NCBI GenBank assembly: GCA_030248225.1
Contig: JASANE010012231.1
Coordinates: forward strand, 1 to 64,000
DNA from: Trileptium ribeirensis
Lineage: Eukaryota > Nematoda > Enoplea > Enoplida > Thoracostomopsidae
DNA: 64,000 nt
Direction: 5' to 3'
A model generated the notes under the pieces. It saw only the letters and a program-made list of their open reading frames with translations, did no database searches and had not been told where the DNA came from. Both the position numbers and the translations under genes were made by a program. Below, in pieces: positions 16,001 to 29,000 of this stretch (position 1 is its first letter; each line of letters begins with the position of its first letter).

Positions 16001-19000
16001 AATTTTATCGACGACTTGCCAGACTCGTATTTGATGGATTTCGCTGACATTATGAACATGGCAATGGAAGAAGACGAAATGCCGCCGATGATACCTAATT
16101 CTGAAGGATCGAGGGATGACTTTGAAAAAGCTCTGGATTCAAAAACGGATGACGAATTAGCCAGCATAGTTAAAAATGTTCACAAGCATACCGGAAGGTA
16201 GGTAATGTTACGCGAACCAATCCTTAGTTTAGCTAGTAGTTAAGGTATATACTGTGATGTAGCTTGAAGCATAAATTAGACAAGGTTTACTTATTGTAAA
16301 TCAGGGCTGGCACACGACTTATCGTTTAAATTGCCTAACCATCCTGTCGATATACTGTCAGGCGTCAATTACTCTGGAGCAAATCGTATTCGTAAACGGA
16401 AAAGGGAATAAAGAATAACTTTACAAAAATTTAACTGCATGGTTATTTTTACTCTAAAAGTTAAAACACTCAGTTTATATCCGACAAAGACCATTTTAAG
16501 ACCAGTTTTATCATAACATTATTAAATAAGTGTTGTAGTTTTCGCAGTTTCAAAATTTTCGAAGTTAATATAGGAAACATACTCAATGCTTCGATATCAA
16601 AACCTGGAGCTACAGGGTCACCAACAATTATGTACAATTAGCTTAAATGTTCCACAATATCAAGCAGGAAAATTGCACTGTTTGTGATTTCGTTTACGTT
16701 TCTGAACAACATGGACATTGTAAATCATAAGCAAGCTCGCTGAACGTCACCACACTCAACTTGGTGTCTATCAGACCGCTGATGGATCCAGAAGTTTCTA
16801 ACGGGATAGGCAGAAAGGCGAAGAGCTCGAATTTCTACCATCCAACATAAACCAATTTTTCTAACACTTTTATATAGCTTGATTTCTCAAATTTTTGATG
16901 GCCCAACTTAAGTTTGAGCCGAGCACCCTCCCTCCGTTCTGGATCCGCTAATGCCTCAGACTAGTAAATAAATTTCCAAGGCCCATATTCAGCATAGTAA
17001 CAATCTTAATTAATAACGTATTTACTAATAATAATCATTCATTGCAGAGTGAAAAATACAAAAATGCTTAAACAAGTAGAAAAAATTGCCAAGTCCAAAA
17101 CGCCAAAAAAAGATATGGAAAAATTGCTCAAGTCAAAAAAATTTAAACAATCCTCCGATGCATTCATCGTCGCTCTACATCGTTCCCGACAACCAGGCTT
17201 CGAAGCAATATCTCAAATGTCAACCGAACAACTTCAAAGTCTGTCACCCGAACAAGCGATACAATTCGCTGAGTCGGGATTTAGTCAACTTTCCGACGAA
17301 GATTGTATAGCTGTGTTGAAACAGGTTGAAGAAGAATTGGCTATGCAGAAAGAATCGTAAGTTTGAGGATCTGTGGAACATTTACATGCACATTATGAGT
17401 TGACGCATATAAAGTCCTGAAATCAAAGAAATGCCAAAAATATAAACTACAATAAATTTCATTAATAGAAAATCACCACAATGATCGCCGCTTCGAACTA
17501 GTGGACACCACAAGTTTTCCCTTGGATGAATAAAATAGTTACTCAACGACTCCAATGTACAAAATAGCATCGCATGATGCTACCACAAAACGCACTTTTT
17601 TGTACAAAAGTAGGCTGAACAACGTTTGGAAATACGAACTTGCTGCACAAGTTCTTCAGTTTTGAAAAACAATAACTTGATAATATAAGTATATAAACGT
17701 TCCAAGTGTATACCGTACATCTACAAGCAAAAACATTGAAAGAGAGTAGTTTTGCCAATAAGACATGCTGAAATAACTGTGTGAGTAATATAGTCTTAAA
17801 AATTACAATCTTTTCAAGTTAGAGCATGCTAAACATATGCACCGATTACGCTGTCAATTGCTGAATTAATGACAATTACCTTAATATCAATACAAGTGAC
17901 AGTGCAGCCTAAGTTATAATTGTCACACAATGTTCGGTCGGTATTCACATCGTCAACTGAAGCAAAATTATACGAGTTTATAATGGAGTATGTATATTAT
18001 TATTAGCATGATATGATTTACGATAACATAAAATTTGTCACGAAACTAATTGAAGTGGCCAAGAAGGACACCTCGCACAAATTTTCGGTTGTATAGATCA
18101 GAAGATAATTATGTAATTAAGCAATTGTCCCGAAATTTCACAATGGCGATTTCTGATTACTTACCCAAATTTATTCTATGTCTTTGTATTCTGGCCATAA
18201 AATAGAGCGAATATATTTTCCTATACTCCAATTACTTTTTGGTCATTGAGTTGCTTTTGATGATACTTACATATGGTGTGTGCGAAGCCGTCAATGTTCG
18301 CTCTTGCAGGAATTCACTCACCTGGATTAATTTAGTTATTTCTCTAGTAAGTACCGTTGCTCTTTCAAGGGAAAGAATGAAATACCCTAAATTATGAAGT
18401 GTTTTGAAAAACTAAAGACGGCGTAACCTGGTACTTCATTTACATTCTTTATCTGTAAGTTTACCGTTTGATAGGTAGTTTGAAGCTATTTTAGCTCAAT
18501 TTTTTATATATTACTAGGTCAAGAAACTGAGTTTCTAAGCATATGTTGCAGAACGCAATCATTCACGAAATGCCTCTACGTGGTACCAGTGGTGGCAGGA
18601 CTACACCTTAGTTGTTTAATTTTCTAAAATCCTAGAAAACTTCAGGTGGCATTCGGCTTCCTTATTGTGAAATATAAAATGGGCAACGAAATTTGTGAAT
18701 AAAATTACGTCCTCACGATAAGATTCAAACACCAACTGTACTACCGATTTAATGTGGTTGGACTTGACATCCGATTAGAAAAAGCAAGTTAACCATACGT
18801 TTTTAAACGGCGTTACTCAACTATTTACAGATGACCATTGTTTCACAGCAGCGTTGTGCAAAACGAAAATATTTCGTTAGCTAAATTATTGGCGCAGAAT
18901 TTTTCGCTCGGTTTGCAAATATCCTCTCCTGCGTGACGTAGCTGAACAAGATGGCCATGCTCAAACATCAGGCACCCCAGGATACGTAATCCTCCCAAGG

Positions 19001-20011
19001 ATACCCAACTGCCGTTGTACATTTAGGAAAATTATTTCTAAATTAGGGAAAATGCACAATTTTTATGCTAAATCCATAGCTTTATGGATATCAAGGATAA
19101 CTCCTAATACGATTTTGTAGCAAAGATATGGTGCTCTAGTGGTGCCTTTCCTAATTTTGGCTAAAGGTACAATGGCTACGGTCTATACAATTTTCCACCA
19201 ATAATTTATGAATTATTTCAGATGGTGTTTAATATGTAGTTTTATTGTGTAGTTTAGATGTTACCATTTGTACATATGTGCTCTGTTCTTCCAAATAGAT
19301 AAATAATGCCCAATCTTCATGTTACTTGGTGTTATCTGACATTTTTTCATTTGGGCCAAGCGATACAAGCTTATGCGTTATTTACCTTAAGATGTGTGCA
19401 CTAGGGCCGGATTTTGTCACAGCCCGCTCCGGCCATAACGTTCTTCTTGGTGAGCCCGGCGCTGCTGTTGTGACATTTTATGAGTTGCTTCAGGCCCTGT
19501 TAATATGGAACTTATTAGCCGAGCTGAGCTCTAAAATTGTCACAAAGGCTTGCTCAATGCAATAGATAACTTACTATTACGCGTAGCTACTGTTTTGGCT
19601 TCATGTGTGATTTAGAGTAGCTAACTTTACTCAAATAACTTAAATCTCCGGTAATTTCAACGGTATAGTCGTGCACAATATTACTTTCTACTATGGGTTT
19701 CAATTGGAGAGTACCCACTAAGAGTTGGGATACCCTCAAGCCTAATTTATCTGCTGAAGACTCCACACCCACCTGCCGAATGATATATAAATCACTGAGC
19801 GCCGTGTAAAAAGGGTGGTTACCATGCCTAATGGTTGGAGTGTGAGAACCCCTGCCTCCAAGCCGGAAACTACACCCTATAAAGGATCTGCATCCCCGTT
19901 GCCACCGCACGCAGAAAGGTCGTGGCAGTGTCGTGTCGTGTAGAGATATTACTAAAGTAGTTCATCTGCATTTAGGCATGACTAAAACAAGCGGAATTGC
20001 AATTATTTATA

Positions 20012-20045
<34 letters not shown>

Positions 20046-23000
20046 ATCATTAATTCACGAAGTCCGAGGTCTCATAGGGGATATGCCGGCCGGCGGAAGT
20101 TTCGGGACGACTTCGGCGGTGGGGGTGGTACCCCTTCGGCCCTGAGGAGAAGCGGATGTGCGTCGCATTCGCGGCCTGTGTTTCGCGCCTGCGGCGACGA
20201 TAAGGGCAGTTGCCTGACCAGTCGTGGTGTCAACGCATTGCGCTGCCGTGATGGGGTCCGATGCCTCAAGTGCTAACCGCCAATACGCATGTATGTATAT
20301 AATACAGAAGATAGCGCGCTGGCATGGCATCTAGTTGTGAGAACTCTTGAAGTTGTCGAAACTTCACGGAAACTAACTGGGATGCAGAGACAATTACATC
20401 GAAACAAAACCAACAAAATCATTTCTCTTTAACATTCCTTCTATAAAACATACACCAACATCAGGATCATATGGCGAACTGGCTCTTAAAATATGTATCA
20501 CGAAGTCGATACGACTGTTTAATGACACAGTAAGGTTAAAATTGCTTCAAAGTTTTAATAATCCAGAAATTAATTATTCGCTTTACACATTTGTTAGAGA
20601 GTTGGCATTTCATATTTAGTTAAAAAAGTACAGAAACCTGACGTAGGGAGGAAATTAATACAGTACACTATTTACTACATACACGCTGACGATCCGAGGT
20701 CACCGGGGAGGGAGTAATCATGGTCGGAGTTGGGGAGGTTGTCGCAGCGAGGATGTCATCGAGGGGGTAAAGGGGGTAGATCGCCCTGTCAATTTTGCCA
20801 ACTTTACCTAGTTTTTGCCAATTTAGCCACAATTTTCGCCGATTTTACCCTAATTGTTGCTAAAATTTGTCGTACGCCTTCGGCGCGCGGCGGGGGTGGG
20901 ATGGGGTGCAAGAGCGCACCGGGGAAGGGCGGGTAGGGCGGCACCCTCAGATGTGGTAGACTAGGGCCTCGAGACGGGGTTCGCCATGGGAAGTAGGGCG
21001 GTATCCTCAGTGGTGGTAGATCAGGGCCTCGAGAGCGATATCCGCCATGGGGTGAGTGGTGTAGCGCGGTCTCCTCAGAGGTGGTAAGCCAGGCCCTCGG
21101 CGGGGTGGGGTTTGGTACCTAAGGAGGATAGCCCCCTGAACCCCCTGCTTCGGGGTGGTGTATAATTCAATATCATGAAAACTAGTATTAAATAAATACG
21201 CTCCAATAGCCAACGCCATCTATTAACATAAGATACTTGGCGCAGCCCGACTGGTACAAACGCAGTGATCCAGCTAGGTTGTGCCGATTACTTTTCAAAG
21301 GCCGAGATCGACTATGCCAAAACGTCACGAGCCAAATTTTACTATGTGACAGAAATCGGCCTTAGTTGCACACATTTTGAGGTAAATGATGCCTAAAAAA
21401 TAAGGGGTGTGAAAAGCTGCCGATGAAAAGTTATCTAGGGGCGACATTCGCACCCACTACCTTCTACATTTGGAACCGCAAGTGGATGCTCTACCTACTA
21501 AGGTACCCCTGTCTAACGTCACTACTGTTATAAACCTGGTATATTCGACAGTTAGGAATTCGCCGACATAGGCGCTTAGTATTTCTATTAGTTTTTCTTA
21601 ATATCTTGTAGCGGCTAATATAGTATCAGCTTTATTAAACAGATAGGGTCTTTGGATCTCATATTGATTTTTGTTTTCTATTCTCAAATAAAATGAATTA
21701 AACTGAGTTTCTATTTCTATTAGTTTCTCAGTTGGGATTTCACCTATCGGAGCACTGAATACGTTTAATGTTACGCAATTTACTAATTCGTTAAGCAATA
21801 TGCATTCATAATTTACTGCATCGTGTGACTAAAGCAAACTATTTCAGTGACTACGACATCATAGTGAGTCAGTTTTTTGACTCGGCTATAGCCAACGAAT
21901 CAGCTTCCGTAGCAGATCAATTGAAACCGCTGTTAGAGAAATACACTGTGGAAGAATCAAACTATATCATCAAGCGAATATCAGAGCGTACCGAAAAATC
22001 AGGAGACGCGTTAGGAATAGAGATGGAGCCTGGTCTTCCTCCGGCAAAGCACAAAGAACAGTTTTTAGCCGAATTAGCAAAGAAATCGGATACTGAAATA
22101 CGAAATATTTCAATAAAAGAACAAGGTTACAGAAAAGAAAAACAATCAGAGTAAGTTTCTTTAATGGTTTCGTCGGAAAAACGTAATTAAAAGAAAGATG
22201 CTTATTTCTAAGCTCAGGATCTTGTATTTAATTTTGATTTATGTACTATGTAACAATGTTTTATTGTTTCCAACTTTTATTCTTATCTAAAATTATTCAT
22301 ATAAATAATCCTTGATTTTGGTCCAAGTCAAGCTGAAGAATGTAACTTTTTATATTTGAAAAAGAACCGACTTAACTTTAGATCAATTTAAATGCATTTT
22401 AACCATATACCGTGATATTTCAATTTGCATATATAGTAGTTATATATCTAAGAGTATAACGACTGTATGACTGCATCACGTCCAACAAAAATTTAGCAAA
22501 GGCTATAACAATATGACAACATTTTTACCGTATTTACCAACAAATTTTCCTCGTCTTCCCAGCGCATGGCTTTTTTACATTAACCAAATGCTAATTAGAT
22601 AAGATTTTAATATTTTTAATTCAATTCGATTGTTGAATGAACTAAAGCTTCGGTGCTAAAAATATTTTAGCTGACATTTTTACGTTTATAATACTGAATG
22701 CTATATTGCGTCCACTTTAGATTCGTACACCAAGTTGTTCTTTTGTGAAAATCACAAATTGATTCGCGCAGAAATTCGCGTTCACATTTTTGTTATCGGT
22801 ATTCGCATTTTTGTGAACACGAACATGAGCTCTGTGATGTAAGAATGACATTTGCGTTCGCGCTTATTTGTCCATTTCGTACGTTTGTTCGCGTTCGTCA
22901 AATGATATTGCGGAGCAGATAACAGTGTTAGCGGCCTATTTGTATGTTATAACATGCGAGAAAACACGCGATCGGCAATCGCGCTTTCACTTGTGCGTGG

Positions 23001-26000
23001 TCAGCAAGATGCTATGCTGAACCGCAAAATAGTGACCGCTAACAGAGCATACGCATTGCTGTATCGGAAATCGTGTGTGCGTAACTAAAGGAAACCTTGA
23101 TTTGTTCGCTTTCATCGCTCTTACGATCGCCGAACTGACTTGACAAAAACAATAAACGGGGTAGGACACAATAAAGGAAATTAATGCAAGATTAACTGCC
23201 TGAACAAAGTATCGTACATGTCTTTTTAGTTCAGCTTAGGACAGAAATATGCTTTATAACAAAAATTGAATTTATTATGTGATATATATAATTAAACTTT
23301 AATTAGGTTTGGTTTAAATTATTAAATTATTTAATATTGACGAAAACGATACTACAAACCAGAGCTTCACTATTATAACTTAGGGTATATTAATATTTAG
23401 AGACCTCAGCATCAAATTCGTGGAATTCTACACAAAGCACCTTTCTCGTGGCAAGAATGCGGCGGCTGGAAATAATTCAGCCAATGCTACGCAAACTCCG
23501 GAGCAGCTAATTGTACAGTTCATTGAATCATTAGCGGAACAAGATTTGCCAGTCTTTGTAGAATTGATTTATAAAACGAACGGAAAATCTTACACAAGCG
23601 CAGGAAAAACAACATCCGCGATTAAAAAAGAATTTTTAGATCAACTGCAAACACAAATGGAAGGAATTGATAACTCGTACAAAAAATTACACGACGAGGC
23701 AATCAGGTTAGCAGACACTAATTTTCAGATTTTGCCGTACCGTCTTAAGATAACTTGTTGTGCCTTTAACCGTAAATTCAAACTGGAAATATACCTTTAA
23801 ATAATTCGAGCAAATGTTATGTGTTTCAAAACAGTGTGATTAAAATCAATTTCGGTGTCATAGAAAAAAATTAGCATTTTTCTTAATATAGCAAAAAATA
23901 ATATCTGGACACTTGCACCGATTTGCAAGTACTTATATCAAAACTTTCACAGTCGCTATACAAAACACAACATCCAAGCTTTAACAACTTGTCGATTGTT
24001 GCGTTTAGGTGTATAAAATAGTTTGTATATCCGATAACTCTGATGACTATTTATAAACAGAACGATGTGTCTGTTGGAAGCAGTTCGTCTGACATTAACT
24101 TTGTGACCACAGTGTGCAAGTGCGCCGCAGGTTTTTGCCAAAAATTTCTATCTAAATAGACTGGAATCATGTTGCTTGCCATAATCATCTTGTTGAGGTT
24201 GGGGATCGTATCGTATAATTTTTCGGTCACGAATTCTCACTATTTCTAGTGCTTTTTCCATTGTTATATTGTGAAACATCATCAAAATTTAAACCACAAA
24301 TGCAACGAAAGTAGACAAAAACGACATGTTCTGAATGCAATATACAAACATTATACTGATGTACATTTAAACGTGGTAGTTTCAGCTTATTGTGGAATCA
24401 AACTAAAAATATCTAGTTTAGCTTTGCCTGAAGAACTAGAAAAGTTTGCAACTCTGCATTTACATTTTACCAATAGTGCATAATATTTTACTGACGAGTG
24501 TGACACTGCACATGCATGTTAGCCTAAGCATATGTTGTTGTGAGTTCCGCGCGGTCTCCTGCATTTAATCGGAGGGGAACAACTCATCTGTGCACCCATA
24601 ATTTCGTTGGAAGTGTGGAAATTTGCATCAATAGTTTCGTCCATCCATGATGAACTGCCCTTTCATAAAGTGCAGGGGATAGCGCGTAACGCACAAAGTT
24701 TTTCACGCTGGATATGCTTAAGCTGAACATTGTCATAATTTTACATCAAAGTATCGTCTACTGTTACAACTGGCTTCGCGAAAACGCTACTGCTTCCAAA
24801 GTAGGCTCTATGTATTTACAACAAAGCTCATCATTCGCTACAGAAAACATAATGTTCATTTCTAATGGCTGTTATACAAACCGTAAAATAATTATCAGGA
24901 CATAAAAGTTAGTAGTTTTTGGACAAACACTAAAATTTCTACTACAAATACTGTTTTGCGAAACTTTTTTACTCTAGAAGTGCGTCACATGAATGTCTTC
25001 ATTCACAAGTTTGTTCCTTAATTTCCTTTATGCTAAAGGAAAAAAGTACTTATGTACAGCTCTGTATAACTTTGTAATCTTTAAAAGGGTTAAACCTTCT
25101 TTTGGAATGTCAAGCTAACTTACTAAACATTATTTAAGATTTAATCAAAACATAATATAATTTAAATAACATTAAGTTCTGGACGGCGAAGGAAAGTGGC
25201 AAGAAATAGTACTTTAGTCTTATGATGTTGTTAAAAACATGAAACCGGAATTTCGCTTGCAAACTAATGTATATTAGTATGTGTCTCTAATCTCTGAGAA
25301 AACGCAAAAGAGGTAATTTTCAATGGAGTTGCGATAGGAAATTTTACTGGAAAGCATTTCATTTCATTGCAGGCTGTTTCAGTGAATGCATATAAGATGA
25401 TGTCTGATTGAGTTGTGATAAATATATTTTGTTGGACGACATATCATAGAAGTTTTAAAAGTATCAAATTATCTAAGTATCTAAATATCTAAATCATGAA
25501 CGCAACTACGACCACAATTATTTTCTTTTATGTACTGATCCACTGTTGTATCCAAGCACTCTGGCTTAACTTTATAAGCGTTTAACTTCATTCGGATAAA
25601 AGTGTATACTTTAACAGGGACTCAATACATACTGGTGGCCAAAATTTTTAAATATGTGGATGAACTTTTGGACGTTAGCTTTGAAAAAATTAGCGTCGCT
25701 GTTTGGCTTCCAAAAACCACTATATATTCTTCTCGGTGTTCAAATTTCTTTGCTTTAACTTTCAGTCGTCTCTCTATATATGAAACAAGTACACAGAATA
25801 TGCGAAATTTTCAAAAGGAGTCGAAAATATCATAAATACGCTTAAAAATGTACATTGACAGTAGTATAAGCATATCTTAAATCATAGAGGTAATTATATG
25901 AAATTTTTGAGTTACACCAAACTCGGTCGATCCGAATGTTATCAGATTTTATGTGAATGCTTATTTATTGCTTTGTTGATTCATCAAGACTGGCCGAAAT

Positions 26001-29000
26001 CGAGCTGTTCTATTTATTCGAAGAACATCAGGATATCAAACCTGAAGGCATGAAGAGCTTATTAGGGCATTACATGGAAACTGCCGTATCAAGGGACGAC
26101 GCATTGGTATACGCTGAAGCTGTCAAAACTGTGTTCGACCGGGTCGGATGTCCGTGGAAAACTGAAATCAATTTTCAAGTTATGTCCCCTGACGAATTAC
26201 TGGATACAGTCTTACAAGAATTCGATGCGAGATCGGAAAGCGATCTTTACGAATGCGCCGGACTCATGCATAGCCATTTATACGATTGGAACTACAAGTA
26301 ATTACTGACGACGCTTATTGCTTAAAAAATTAATTATGGAAATTGGCTATTTGATTTCTTTTATTGAAAAATGCTGTAGCATTTTAATCATAACATTTAT
26401 TTCACAATAGCAAAATTATAGCAAAATAGTTACCATCACTGAAAGTTTATAATAAAATAGAATGATATTATCGGATTTGAGCAGACAATCGCTCTTTACT
26501 AATTTTGTATATTACAGGTATGTGTTTAACCCATCCGTTCGTATATTTAATACATTTGTCGCAGCGTACATTGTGTGCCGAGTTAATTGTCCAGTTTGTC
26601 GTTCGGCGTTGGCTTGCGCGTGCGTTGTTGTTCGTTCGCGTTGTGAGGTTCTTAAGAAACCGAGCAACACCTCCTAATTAGTGTAGTCGCTAGCATACAG
26701 GGCTTGCACCCTAGCGATCTTGATTCAATCCACCGTCGGAGCAAATTTATTCAAGACTGTAGGGTTAACAAAGAAAGAGTTAACATATATAGTACTACAC
26801 TTTTGAAGGCAAACAGGTATTAACAGTAGTTTGTCTGAAAGTGCATCGGTCTAGATATTTTATACTTTTAATATCAAATATCAGTATTCTTAAAAGAGAG
26901 AAGTCATAGCATATATATGCTATAAACATGTAATTGTGTCTGGAAACTGATTTGAAGTGATCACAGACAAAGCTATATAAGACATTGAAAATGTCAGATA
27001 TACTACGCGCTTGCTTGTGGTTATTTATCGAATTTGAAGCATATAAAATTTTTATTCTGATTAACACAGTTCTCTTTCGAAATAATTAGAACATGGTTGC
27101 AAGCTATAGAAATCTGCAAATCTGCAAAACTGTTGTGTATAGCATTTCCATGGGATGGGAATTATATCCATAGCCAATCTCTAGCCAGATTCTTAATGTC
27201 ACGATTCAAAGCTATATTTATGCCGCACTCCTAAACAACAACATATTTTTAGACTACGTTGTTGACAATATTAAAATGTTCTTACTAGATTCTATGTACC
27301 ACCGTTTCTATTCTAAACCTTGTAAACTTCATATTCGAATATTGGGTGAAGTCACTAACGAGAGATATACAAATATTTCGGCTTAATTGTTGAAGAATTC
27401 CTTCACTTTTGTCTCATCGCATTGATAAATACCAATTTTTAATAGTAAGCGGACTCCAGCTGTCAGGTTTGTGAATAAGAGATTAACGGTGCAGTTGAAC
27501 TGTGCAATGTGTTTATGTATATAACGCACGGATTGACAAAACGTGAAAACAATGTTATCGCACTACGGCTGTGATAAAAATATGTGTATGAAGTAGTAAC
27601 TATCTATTCGCTTTCAGCGATTTTATTGCTTTTTGCTTCCTGTGATATTAGATATGGTAAACTTTCATCCTATGTTATTAAAAAGATTAATTTTAACATA
27701 TTCGTACAACAACACATCGGAATCGAAAAAATTGTGAAATTCGAATTTGAAGCAAAAATGTTTCAAAACTAAATATGTTCCGCTAAATTAGATAATGTAA
27801 GGTTTAAATCTGTTTTAATTAAGTTACATATCTTAAGTTAGCACCATATAGACAGATCAGCAGTAATATTCGCAAAAAATACTTAAAATCAATGAAAACA
27901 GCATAATGTCGTGGGAAAAACATTTTATGATGTATTGTCATCTGAAATTTCAAAGTTATATCTAAGTATTGTATTTTTTTGTGTTCAGATGATGAGTATA
28001 TAAACTACAATCTTTAGAACAATTTTGTCTTGTGCTTACTTACCGATTGGTCCTTATGTATTAAAAAACTAATAATAACCAATTCGCCAGTGTGATGGCG
28101 GAAAATAGCGTTCCTGAGTGATAACTATGCTACTTTATAGCAAAACACTTGGTGTTAACAATATTGCAATAAAATATTAACTGTGAACATATATGAGCAC
28201 CTCTGCTGCTAAGCCTGCCCCCGTGGAAGATGACAGCAGGACAATACTATACTTTTATTTTAGAAATGCTGAAATGAACGTTCTTTGGTTATTCAACGAC
28301 TATGCTGTTGATGCGCTGAATTCGAATGACGTGATTCAATATTTGACGGATTTAATTCAATCGTCAAAAGGCGACGAGGTAAAATGGGAAGTAATGGTAA
28401 TTGCAAACTATTTAGTCGATGCCGGATTGCCAATCGAGTACCCAAAACTAGAAATGTTCAAGAGTAACAAAGCCGCTTTGGATTGGATGCAAACTACCGT
28501 TTCGGAAAACGCAGATTTTATTAACGACAATTTGCCAATGGTCAAACAGTATCTGGACGAAATGGGATATATGTAAGACTTAAATTTTCAAAAAATTTTT
28601 AACGCGCCGTCGACACGCGAGAGGTGTTACGGTGGTTCTGTGGTCAAACAGTATCTGGACGAAATGGGATATATGTAAGACTTAAATTTTCAAAAAATTT
28701 TTAACGCGCCGTCGACACGCGAGGGGTGTTACGGTGGTTCTGTGGTCAAACAGTATCTGGACGAAATGGGATATATGTAAGACTTAAATTTTCAAAAAAT
28801 TTTAACGCGCCGTCGACACGCGAGGGGTGTTACGGTGGTTCTGTGGAGCCTTAGGATGTGGAATATATATGGCTTGAGGGGTTCGATATTGAATGGGTAA
28901 CCTATCCATAGATACCTATAAACACACTTCTACCGCAAACACATATACCATGCATTTGTCGCTGTCATGGTTGTAAAATTTGGCATTGGTTATGCTTTTT

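Larger units (their letters stand above)
17357..21847. other. Intron 9, repeat-rich
   Basis: 4.5 kb, at the border between the two nine-exon blocks. Contains a dispersed repeat (18960-19180), a moderately GC-rich block (19730-19940), a TA microsatellite, GC-rich repeat sequence (20055-21140) and a minus-strand tRNA-like fragment. No additional module exon seen. Confidence 0.6.
26298..28263. other. Intron 12
   Basis: Contains a tRNA-like fragment at 26677-26745 and, at its end, the possible extension of exon 13. Otherwise AT-rich. Confidence 0.5.

Noticed and set aside
21436..21510. Functional tRNA gene
   Set aside because: D-arm and T-arm resemblance only; stems do not close by eye, as with the other tRNA-like hits.
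23707..23800. Continuation of exon 11 to 23800
   Set aside because: A donor at 23707 keeps phase and length as in the other exons; the tail is hydrophobic and without helix pattern.
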